DNA of 64,000 bases, from assembly GCF_025642155.1 (NCBI RefSeq), contig NZ_CP106798.1:2356001-2420000 (forward strand), written 5' to 3'. Below are positions 56,033-64,000 of the stretch, piece by piece; within the stretch, counting starts at the first letter, position 1, and every line of letters begins with the position of its first letter. This stretch comes from Streptomyces sp. HUAS 15-9. GTDB lineage: Bacteria; Actinomycetota; Actinomycetes; Streptomycetales; Streptomycetaceae. The translations under genes and the position numbers were made by a program. Below the pieces are notes generated by a model that was given only the letters and a program-made list of their open reading frames with translations, was not told where the DNA came from and did no database searches.

Positions 56033-56986
56033 TCACATGATCGGGTCCGGCTCCCGGGCCAGGTCGGCCGCGCCCACCAGGCCCGCCTTGTTGCCCAGCC
56101 GGGCGGCGATCACATCGGCGACGGGGCGCCAGTTGCCGCCCACCAGCCAGCGCTTGTACGACTTGCGGATCGGGTCGAGGACCAGCTCGCCCTCGTCGGA
56201 GAGGCCGCCGCCGACGATGAACGCGGAGGGGTCGAAGAGGGAGGCCAGGTCGGCCAGGCCCGCGCCGACCCAGCGGGCCAGCTCGCGGTAGGAGTCGACG
56301 GCGACCGGGTCGCCCTGGCGGGCGGCCATGGAGATGTGCTTGCCCTCGATGCCCTCGGGGGTGCCGTCGCCCATGCCGAGCAGGATCTCGGCGTTCTCCG
56401 GGGTGGCGTTGGCGCGCTGCTTGGCGTATCTGACCAGGGCGCGGCCGGAGGCGTACTGCTCCCAGCAGCCCTGCGAGCCGCAGCCGCACAGCAGCCCGTC
56501 CGGGACCATCCGGATGTGGCCGAACTCGGCGGCCACGCCGAAGTGCCCGCGGCGGAGCTTGTTGCCGATGATGATGCCGCCGCCGAGGCCGGTGCCGAGG
56601 GTGATGCAGATGACGTTGCGGTGGCCCTTGCCCGCGCCGAACTTGTACTCGCCCCACGCGGCCGCGTTGGCGTCGTTCTCGACGACGACCGGGAGACCCA
56701 CGCGGGCCTCGACCTCCTGCTTCAGCGGCTCCTGGCGCCAGTCGATGTTGGGGGCGAAGTAGACGGTCGAGCGCTGCCGGTTCACGTAACCGGCCGCACC
56801 GATGCCCACGCCGACGATGTCGTGACCGGCATGTGCGCCCTCCACGGCCGAGGCGATGGCGTCCACGATCGCCGCGGGCGTGCCCGGGGTCGGCACCTTG
56901 TGGGTCGAGAGGATGTTGCCTTCCTCATCGACCACGCCGGCCGCGATCTTCGTGCCGCCGATGTCGACGCCGATGGTGAGTCCCAT
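56033..56986 (-). CDS. glkA: ROK-family glucokinase GlkA, 317 aa
   Basis: The enzyme phosphorylates glucose and, in S. coelicolor, mediates carbon catabolite repression. Motifs are IGVDIGGTKIAAGVVDEEG (phosphate loop), VVENDANAAAWGEYKFG (catalytic Asp), ITLGTGLGGGIIIGNKL, the ROK zinc motif GHIRMVPDGLLCGCGSQGCWEQYASG and FIVGGGLSDEG. The length of 317 aa equals that known for S. coelicolor GlkA. It starts at ATG with GAGGG just upstream. Confidence 0.95.
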   Translation of the reverse strand: MGLTIGVDIGGTKIAAGVVDEEGNILSTHKVPTPGTPAAIVDAIASAVEGAHAGHDIVGVGIGAAGYVNRQRSTVYFAPNIDWRQEPLKQEVEARVGLPVVVENDANAAAWGEYKFGAGKGHRNVICITLGTGLGGGIIIGNKLRRGHFGVAAEFGHIRMVPDGLLCGCGSQGCWEQYASGRALVRYAKQRANATPENAEILLGMGDGTPEGIEGKHISMAARQGDPVAVDSYRELARWVGAGLADLASLFDPSAFIVGGGLSDEGELVLDPIRKSYKRWLVGGNWRPVADVIAARLGNKAGLVGAADLAREPDPIM

Positions 56987-57053
56987 GAATCCCTCAGTTT
57001 CGGTCGAGCCCCGCTACGGCCAACCGTACCCGAGGCCCTACCGGCGGGGGCTG

Positions 57054-57524
57054 TCAGTCCAAGTCGATGCGTTCTCCTGAGCCGGTGCCGTCGCCCCGGT
57101 CCTTCAGGTCTTCCGTGCGGGACGTCCAGCGCTGTTCCTGTGCCTGGACGGCGGAGCGGTACGCGGCGAGCAGTTCGTTCCCTGCCGCCGCGAGGTGGTC
57201 GAAAACATCGGGGTTGCGCTCTATGACGGGCTCGACGGCGGCCTTGGCCTGCTGGACGGCCTGCCGCACCATCTGCTGTGCGGCGGGCCCGGCGACCGCC
57301 CCGAGGAGCGGGGACTGGAGGCCGGACAGCTTGTCGGCGACGGCGTCGACGAGTTTGCGCAGTTCCTCGGCGGCCGAGCCCTGAGGAGGGCCGTACTGGG
57401 CACGACGGCGGGCCCGCTCGGCCTCCAGGTCCTCGGCGCAGGCCGTGGACCAGGCATCGGCGTCGGTCGCCCGAACCTCTTCGTCCGCCTCGGGGGCGTC
57501 AGGTGTGGGGCGCTCTTCGCTCAT
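57054..57524 (-). CDS. DUF5304 family protein, 156 aa
   Basis: The acidic N-terminus (MSEERPTPDAPEADEEVRATDADAW) and the helical middle (AEELRKLVDAVADKLSGLQSPLLGAVAGPAAQQMVRQAVQQAKAAVEPVIE) match what I recall of DUF5304, a Streptomyces-type family without known function. There are no membrane segments. It lies upstream of glkA on the same strand, 67 nt from it, and may be cotranscribed. Confidence 0.7.
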   Translation of the reverse strand: MSEERPTPDAPEADEEVRATDADAWSTACAEDLEAERARRRAQYGPPQGSAAEELRKLVDAVADKLSGLQSPLLGAVAGPAAQQMVRQAVQQAKAAVEPVIERNPDVFDHLAAAGNELLAAYRSAVQAQEQRWTSRTEDLKDRGDGTGSGERIDLD

Positions 57525-57596
57525 GACGGACTCCTGACTACGGTTCGTCTCTACGACGTTACCCGAATGGGCGTGCGGGGTTCACCGTCGGCGCGA

Positions 57597-57742
57597 CCGG
57601 ATCGGCCGCCGCTCCGGCGCCGGGCGAGCGGGAATCGCTTCTGGCGCGGTCACGGGTCCGCATCCGCACGAACCGGATCGCCCCTCGCCCCGCTACCCGG
57701 CAAGCGGGAATCACTTCCCGCGCGGCCAGAGATCCGGATCCG
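57597..57742. repeat. Degenerate 76-bp tandem duplication at the 3' end of the ArsA-like gene
   Basis: Bases 57597-57666 align with 57673-57742 at about 74% identity (offset 76 bp, counted by eye), the best block being GAGCGGGAATCGCTTC against CAAGCGGGAATCACTTC. The second copy contains the ArsA-like stop codon and last codons; the first lies in the intergenic space. Confidence 0.6.
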
Positions 57743-58880
57743 GCGCGAAGCGGATACGCAGCTCCCCCTCGCGCAACGCCGCGCCGGCGACGGTGCAGCG
57801 GCGCAGGGCGGACGGGAGGGCCACGATCCGGCGGAAGCGGCCGGCCGTGATCACGATTTCGTCGCCGCGTCGGACGAGGTCGAGTTCGTCGCGTATCGCG
57901 CCGGGCAGCGGGACGGTCCAGACGAGTACGCCGTCCTCGGCGATCCGGTCGGTGACGGGCCACTCGACGGGGGTGGGCACCGGGTTGACGGCGGGCACCG
58001 CGAGCGCGGCCAGGTCGTCGTGGCCGTGCGGATCGCGGCCGAGGTGGGCGACCGGGTGGACGTCGTAGGACTCCTGCCAGTCGGCGAGGGCCTTGCGCTG
58101 CTGGGCGGCGAGTCCGGCGAGCCAGGTGTCGGACGTCAGCTCGGGCAGCAGGCGGTTGGCGATCAGGGTCTCGGTGCGCAGGCCGCGCAGGGCGAGCCCG
58201 AGGCCGGCGGCGCGGACGGCTTCGGCGCCGGCCGGTCCCGGTTCGGCGACCAGATGTACGGATGTCGCGCGGTCGGCCATGACTGCCTCGACGGCGGCCA
58301 GTTCGACGTCCCAGCGGGCGGCCGTCTCGTACAGCCACTCGGCGGGCATGGGGACTCCGGCGAGCCGGCCGAGGACGGGGCGCAGGGCGCGGGCGGCCTG
58401 CCGCTCGGGCGGCAGCAGCCTGCGCAGGTAGCGGCGCAGTTCCTCGGGCAGGGCGAGCAGGGCGAGGGCCTGCGGGGTGGGCGGGAGGTCGACGACCAGG
58501 AGGTCGTAGCGCTCGGACAGGGCCGCGTCCCGCAGGGCGCGGAGGAAGGACAGCTCCTCGGCGCCGGGGAGGGGGGTGACCTCCTCGGCGTCCAGGCGGG
58601 AGGCGCCGAGGAGGTCGAGGACGTTCGCGGCGCGGGACTGGAACGCGGTGAGGTCCTCGCGGAAGCGTTCCACCGCGTCGGGCCGCCAGGCGGTGAGGTC
58701 GGGCGCGACCTGTACCGGGGCCGGTCCCGTCGCCGCGCCCAGCGCCGCACCGAGGGTGTCGGTGCGGTCCGCGCTCAGCACGAGAGTCTTGCTCCCGATG
58801 CCCGCGGCGCGCAGAGCGGTGGCGGCGGCGACGGTCGTACGTCCGCAGCCGCCCGGGCCCGTGATCAGGATGGTGCGCAT
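57711..58880 (-). CDS. ArsA/GET3-like ATPase with an altered P-loop, 389 aa
   Basis: The N-terminal loop reads ILITGPGGCGRTTVAAATAL. ArsA-family proteins normally have GKGGVGKTT; here the signature Lys is Pro and the P-loop Lys is Arg. The switch motif LLVVDLPPTPQALALLALPE and VLSADRTD (for DPAH) are recognisable, and the C-terminal 85 residues form the HSP20-like ArsA domain (LVWTVPLPGAIRDELDLVRRGDEIVITAGRFRRIVALP). No arsenic genes are nearby. ATP hydrolysis is doubtful; the role is unknown. Confidence 0.85.
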   Translation of the reverse strand: MRTILITGPGGCGRTTVAAATALRAAGIGSKTLVLSADRTDTLGAALGAATGPAPVQVAPDLTAWRPDAVERFREDLTAFQSRAANVLDLLGASRLDAEEVTPLPGAEELSFLRALRDAALSERYDLLVVDLPPTPQALALLALPEELRRYLRRLLPPERQAARALRPVLGRLAGVPMPAEWLYETAARWDVELAAVEAVMADRATSVHLVAEPGPAGAEAVRAAGLGLALRGLRTETLIANRLLPELTSDTWLAGLAAQQRKALADWQESYDVHPVAHLGRDPHGHDDLAALAVPAVNPVPTPVEWPVTDRIAEDGVLVWTVPLPGAIRDELDLVRRGDEIVITAGRFRRIVALPSALRRCTVAGAALREGELRIRFAPDPDLWPRGK

Positions 58881-58923
58881 GAGGGTGAACGCTACCGCCG
58901 TGCGCCGCCCCGGGACGCCGCGC

Positions 58924-59367
58924 CTACTTCTCGGGCGACTCCACCCGCTTCTTCAGCCCTGCCAGCGCCCGGTCGATGATGACCTTCTCGGCCTTGCGCT
59001 TGATCATGCCGAGCATGGGGATCTTGACGTCGACGGTGAGCTGGTACGTCACCTCGGTGGCGCCCGCGCCGGCGGGCTTGAGGAGGTAGGAGCCGTCCAG
59101 GGAGCGCAGCATCTGGGACTTCACCAGGGTCCAGGAGACCTCGTTCTCGCCGGTCCAGGTGTAGCCCAGGGTCTGGTCGTCCTTGATGGCCCCGGCGTCC
59201 ATGACGAGGCGGACCTGCTCGGCGCGGCCCTGGTCGTCGGTCTTGAGGACCTCCGCCTCCTTCACCTCGCCGGTCCAGTCCGGGTAGCGGGCGAAGTCGG
59301 CGATCACCGCCATGACGTCGGCCGGGGCCGCCTCGATCGTGATGCTCGAACTGGTGTGTTCCGCCAT
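58924..59367 (-). CDS. SRPBCC family protein (polyketide cyclase/lipid-transfer-like), 147 aa
   Basis: The helix-grip motifs are SSITIEAAPADVMAVIADFARYPDWTGEVKEAEVL at the N-terminus and VTYQLTVDVKIPMLGMIKRKAEKVIIDRALAGLKKRVE at the C-terminus, typical of the SRPBCC/Polyketide_cyc2 family. ATG 59365-59367 has GGAGGAG 8 nt upstream; the frame is open further upstream without similarity. It precedes the ArsA-like gene by 43 nt on the same strand, a pairing that suggests joint function. Confidence 0.88.
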   Translation of the reverse strand: MAEHTSSSITIEAAPADVMAVIADFARYPDWTGEVKEAEVLKTDDQGRAEQVRLVMDAGAIKDDQTLGYTWTGENEVSWTLVKSQMLRSLDGSYLLKPAGAGATEVTYQLTVDVKIPMLGMIKRKAEKVIIDRALAGLKKRVESPEK

Positions 59368-59508
59368 CGCCGTGGCTCCTCCAGATGCGGGCCGGTAGTC
59401 CGGATGCGCGCCGGTAGTCGGGTGCGTGGTGCGCGAGCGTGCGCACGTGTGTGCAGCGTGAAGGCTACCGCGCGCCCGACCAGGCGCCTTCACCCCATCT
59501 GGGGTCGT

Positions 59509-60306
59509 TCACCATTCCAGTACCCAGGGCCGTCCCGTCCCGGCGAAGTGCCCCACGTTCACGCACTCGGTCGCGCCGATCCGCATCCGTCGCACCAGCG
59601 GCTGGTGGACGTGCCCGAACAGGGCGTAGCGGGGCCTGGTGCGGCGTATCGCGTCCAGCAGGGCGCGGCTGCCGCGCTCGAAGCGGCGCGCGACGGTGTC
59701 GTACACCAGTTCAGGGACCTCGGGGGGTATGTGCGTGCACAGCACGTCGACCTCGCCGACCGCCTCGATCTTCGCCGCGTACTCCTCGTCGCCGATCTCG
59801 TACGGCGTCCGCATCGGGGTGCGCAGGCCGCCGCCCACGAAGCCGAAGGTCCAGCCCCCGATCTCCACCCGCTGGCCGTCCAGGACCGTGGTGCCGGGAC
59901 CGGCGTATTCGCGCCACAGGGGCGGCATGTCGACATTGCCGTACGTCGCGTACGTCGGCGCCGGGAACACGGCGAACATCTCGGCGTACTGCTTGCGCAC
60001 CGCCTTCTCGATCGCGGAGGCGCGGTCGGCGCCCATGCCCGCCCACAGCCGGGCCCCGAACTCCCGCGCCTCCTCGAAGCGCCGGGCGGTGCGCAGCTCG
60101 ACGATGCGGTCGGCGTTCGCCAGACCGAACAGGTCGGGGAAGATTCCGCGCGAGTGGTCGGCGTAGTCCAGGAAGAGCACCAGGTCGCCCAGGCAGATCA
60201 GGGCGTCGGCACCGTCACCCGCCCTGGCCAGATCGTGGACGTTGCCGTGCACGTCGCTGACCACATGGACGCGTGACCTTCGGTTACCGCCGGTTGTGGG
60301 TGCCAT
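59509..60306 (-). CDS. Metallophosphoesterase, 265 aa
   Basis: Calcineurin-type motifs are present in order: VHVVSDVHGNVHDL (D-x-H), ALICLGDLVLFLD (GD), ATYGNVDMPPLW (GN[H/D]), VLCTHIPPEVPELV (H) and YALFGHVHQPLVRR (GHxH). The substrate is unknown. The start ATG 60304-60306 lies 8 nt after a minus-strand TACCCT (60315-60320) and has no ribosome-binding site, so a leaderless mRNA is likely. It is divergent from the acyl-CoA ligase gene. Confidence 0.88.
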   Translation of the reverse strand: MAPTTGGNRRSRVHVVSDVHGNVHDLARAGDGADALICLGDLVLFLDYADHSRGIFPDLFGLANADRIVELRTARRFEEAREFGARLWAGMGADRASAIEKAVRKQYAEMFAVFPAPTYATYGNVDMPPLWREYAGPGTTVLDGQRVEIGGWTFGFVGGGLRTPMRTPYEIGDEEYAAKIEAVGEVDVLCTHIPPEVPELVYDTVARRFERGSRALLDAIRRTRPRYALFGHVHQPLVRRMRIGATECVNVGHFAGTGRPWVLEW

Positions 60307-60622
60307 GGTGATCAAGGGTAGGCGTGTACGGCACAGGTGAACAGTGTCGGTCGGACCCGTGGTTACTGGCCAGTCAGCAAGGGGGTGGACTACCGTACGT
60401 GAAGGAACACCAGTCTGTGTGACGCAGCGAACATCTCGCCGGGAACCCCTGTCGAAAAAGCCATACCGGCGGGTAACGTCCGGGCAGTCCAGTCGTGCTC
60501 TGGATTTCAACCACTGATCCTCGAGGTTCGTGGTGGACAACCGGAGTACCTGCCCGGACCTTGGACCGCACCGTCGCATCGCACAACGTCGTGGCGCCGG
60601 CGCCCTATGAGGAGCAGCAGTC
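60307..60622. promoter_or_regulatory. Divergent promoter region of the metallophosphoesterase and acyl-CoA ligase genes
   Basis: This 316-nt gap has no gene. It contains the 10-bp exact palindrome ACTGGCCAGT (60365-60374), a plausible operator, and near the ligase gene TTGGAC (60561-60566) with CAACGT (60584-60589) at a 17-nt spacing as a weak promoter. GAGGAG precedes the ligase TTG by 8 nt. Confidence 0.45.
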
Positions 60623-62419
60623 TTGCGCGAGTTCAGCCTTCCGGCTTTGTACGAGGTCCCTGCGGACGGCAATCTGACAGACATCGTCCGCAGAAACGCC
60701 GCGCAGCATCCCGACGTCGCTGTCATCGCCCGCAAGGTCGGCGGTGTCTGGCAGGACGTCACGGCCACGGCATTCCTGGCCGAGGTGCGCGCCGCAGCCA
60801 AGGGACTCATCGCCTCCGGCGTGCAGCCCGGCGACCGTGTCGGCCTGATGTCCCGTACCCGCTACGAGTGGACCCTGCTCGACTTCGCGATCTGGAGCGC
60901 CGGCGCGATCACCGTGCCGGTGTACGAGACCAGCTCGCCGGAGCAGGTGCAGTGGATCCTGAGCGACTCCGGTGCCACCGCGTGCGTCGTCGAGCTCGAC
61001 ACCCACGCCGCCGCCGTCGAGTCGGTGCGCGACCGCCTGCCCGCCCTCAAACACGTCTGGCAGATCGAGGCCGGCGGCGTGGAGGAGCTGGGCCGGCTCG
61101 GCCAGGACGTCGCGGACGCCACCGTCGAGGAGCGCAGCTCGCTCGCCAAGGCGGACGACCCGGCGACCATCGTCTACACGTCCGGCACCACCGGCCGGCC
61201 CAAGGGCTGTGTCCTCACCCACCGCAGCTTCTTCGCCGAGTGCGGGAACATCGTGGAGCGGCTGCGGCCGCTGTTCCGCACCGGCGAGTGCTCCGTCCTG
61301 CTGTTCCTGCCGCTCGCGCACGTCTTCGGGCGGCTGGTCCAGGTCGCGCCGATGATGGCGCCGATCAAGCTGGGCAACGTCCCGGACATCAAGAACCTCA
61401 CCGACGAGCTGGCCGCGTACCGGCCGACCCTGATCCTGGGCGTCCCGCGCGTCTTCGAGAAGGTCTACAACTCGGCGCGCGCCAAGGCGCAGGCGGACGG
61501 CAAGGGCGCCGTCTTCGACAAGGCGGCGGACACGGCGATCGCGTACAGCAAGGCGCTGGACACGCCGTCGGGCCCGTCCATCGGTCTGAAGATCAAGCAC
61601 AAGGTGTTCGACAAGCTCGTCTACAGCAAGCTGCGCACGGTGCTCGGCGGCCGGGGCGAGTACGCCATCTCGGGCGGCGCCCCGCTGGGCGAGCGTCTGG
61701 GCCACTTCTTCCGCGGTATCGGCTTCACGGTCCTGGAGGGCTACGGCCTGACCGAGTCCTGCGCGGCGACCGCGTTCAACCCCTGGGACCGGCAGAAGAT
61801 CGGCACGGTCGGCCAGCCGCTGCCCGGTTCGGTCATCCGCATCGCCGACGACGGCGAGGTGCTGCTGCACGGCGAGCACCTGTTCAAGGGCTACTGGAAC
61901 AACGAGGCCGCGACCGCCGAGGCGCTGGCCGACGGCTGGTTCCACACCGGTGACATCGGCACCCTCGACGAGGACGGCTACCTCAGGATCACCGGCCGCA
62001 AGAAGGAGATCATCGTCACCGCGGGCGGCAAGAACGTCGCCCCGGCCGTGATCGAGGACCGTATCCGGGCGCACGCGCTGGTCGCGGAGTGCATGGTGGT
62101 GGGCGACGGACGGCCGTTCGTGGGCGCGCTGGTCACCATCGACGAGGAGTTCCTGGGCCGCTGGGCCGCCGAGCACGGCAAGCCGGCGGGCTCCACCGCG
62201 GCGTCGCTGCGCGAGGACCCGGATCTCATCGCTGCAATCCAGGACGCGGTCGACGACGGCAACGCCGCGGTGTCGAAGGCGGAATCGGTGCGGAAGTTCC
62301 GCATTCTGTCCTCCCAGTTCTCGGAGGAGTCGGGCCACCTGACGCCGTCCCTGAAGCTCAAGCGCAATGTGGTGGCGAAGGACTACGCGGACGAGATCGA
62401 GGCCATCTACCAGAAGTAG
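60623..62419 (+). CDS. Long-chain fatty-acid-CoA ligase (FadD15 type), 598 aa
   Basis: The enzyme activates fatty acids to acyl-CoA through an acyl-AMP. Motifs are IVYTSGTTGRPKGCVLTHRSF (AMP loop, about 183-203), FLPLAHVFGRL, LGVPRVFEKV, ISGGAPLGERLGHFF, LEGYGLTESCA, WFHTGDIGTLDEDGYLRITGRKKEIIVTAGGKN and the C-terminal TPSLKLKRNVV with the catalytic Lys. The TTG start at 60623 is well supported by GAGGAG 8 nt upstream. The divergent region upstream carries a palindrome that may bind a fatty-acid-responsive repressor. Confidence 0.93.
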   Translation: MREFSLPALYEVPADGNLTDIVRRNAAQHPDVAVIARKVGGVWQDVTATAFLAEVRAAAKGLIASGVQPGDRVGLMSRTRYEWTLLDFAIWSAGAITVPVYETSSPEQVQWILSDSGATACVVELDTHAAAVESVRDRLPALKHVWQIEAGGVEELGRLGQDVADATVEERSSLAKADDPATIVYTSGTTGRPKGCVLTHRSFFAECGNIVERLRPLFRTGECSVLLFLPLAHVFGRLVQVAPMMAPIKLGNVPDIKNLTDELAAYRPTLILGVPRVFEKVYNSARAKAQADGKGAVFDKAADTAIAYSKALDTPSGPSIGLKIKHKVFDKLVYSKLRTVLGGRGEYAISGGAPLGERLGHFFRGIGFTVLEGYGLTESCAATAFNPWDRQKIGTVGQPLPGSVIRIADDGEVLLHGEHLFKGYWNNEAATAEALADGWFHTGDIGTLDEDGYLRITGRKKEIIVTAGGKNVAPAVIEDRIRAHALVAECMVVGDGRPFVGALVTIDEEFLGRWAAEHGKPAGSTAASLREDPDLIAAIQDAVDDGNAAVSKAESVRKFRILSSQFSEESGHLTPSLKLKRNVVAKDYADEIEAIYQK

Positions 62420-62438
62420 CGGGCCCCCTGACGGTGCG

Positions 62439-64000
<1,562 letters not shown>

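Overview
The window is about 72% GC, with strongly GC-biased third codon positions, frequent GTG and TTG starts, and a gene set typical of Streptomyces. It contains DivIVA/SepF/FtsZ with the dcw cluster, a thiO-thiS-thiG operon under a TPP riboswitch, class II DAHP synthase, a fused TrpE-TrpG, a GlkA-type ROK glucokinase and a MacRS-like two-component pair. The gene order matches, as far as I remember it, the ileS-to-fadD core-chromosome segment of S. coelicolor. I see no integrase, transposase, CRISPR array, tRNA or rRNA. This is conserved core chromosome rather than an island.

Layout. 1-486: 3' end of ileS. 554-18975 (minus strand): a hypothetical gene, then the division and cell-wall block, transcribed from rsmH towards divIVA: rsmH, ftsL, ftsI, murE, murF, mraY, murD, ftsW, murG, ftsQ, ftsZ, pgeF/ylmD, yggS/ylmE, sepF, yggT, divIVA. 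A good promoter precedes rsmH and a perfect 20-bp-stem terminator follows divIVA. 19422-25118 (plus): beta-carbonic anhydrase, then a MoxR-DUF58-transglutaminase operon whose last gene appears frameshifted near its 3' end. 25254-27464 (minus): DUF3040, a methyltransferase and a HEPN protein. 27566-31297 (plus): a TetR-controlled operon of a degenerate ABC ATPase, a YhgE/Pip membrane protein and its regulator. 31655-33849: a DUF4126 protein and a phytoene-desaturase-like oxidoreductase. 33863-38355 (minus): a membrane protein with a Q/Y/G-rich tail, metF, thiE, an Rv2175c-like DNA-binding protein and a ferredoxin-reductase-like flavoprotein. 38516-40799 (plus): TPP riboswitch and thiO-thiS-thiG. 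40888-44362 (plus): PASTA kinase, endonuclease IV, and a His-rich DUF4396 membrane protein behind a CsoR-type operator. 44381-47444: molybdopterin oxidoreductase, bfr, bfd behind an iron box, and DAHP synthase. 47491-49684: trp leader peptide, attenuator and trpE(G). 49780-53665 (minus): phosphofructokinase, response regulator, sensor kinase and acyltransferase. 53811-64000: alpha/beta hydrolase, small membrane protein, EEP-fold hydrolase, glkA, DUF5304, ArsA-like ATPase, SRPBCC protein, metallophosphoesterase, acyl-CoA synthetase, and the 3' part of a cholesterol-oxidase-type GMC oxidoreductase.

The window is mostly housekeeping. The points that stand out are regulatory and structural. A CsoR-like operator exactly fills a promoter spacer upstream of a His-rich membrane protein. 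A TetR operator sits at the predicted start site of an unusual ABC-YhgE operon whose ATPase has lost its standard motifs. A 9-bp inverted repeat lies between the divergent DAHP synthase and trp leader. Short palindromic GC-rich repeats sit in frame inside two enzymes. A 38-codon micro-gene was apparently created by a junction duplication. Many genes have a -10 element only 6-8 nt before the start codon, suggesting leaderless mRNAs. All functional statements come from reading sequence motifs and recalled family knowledge; no database search was run.
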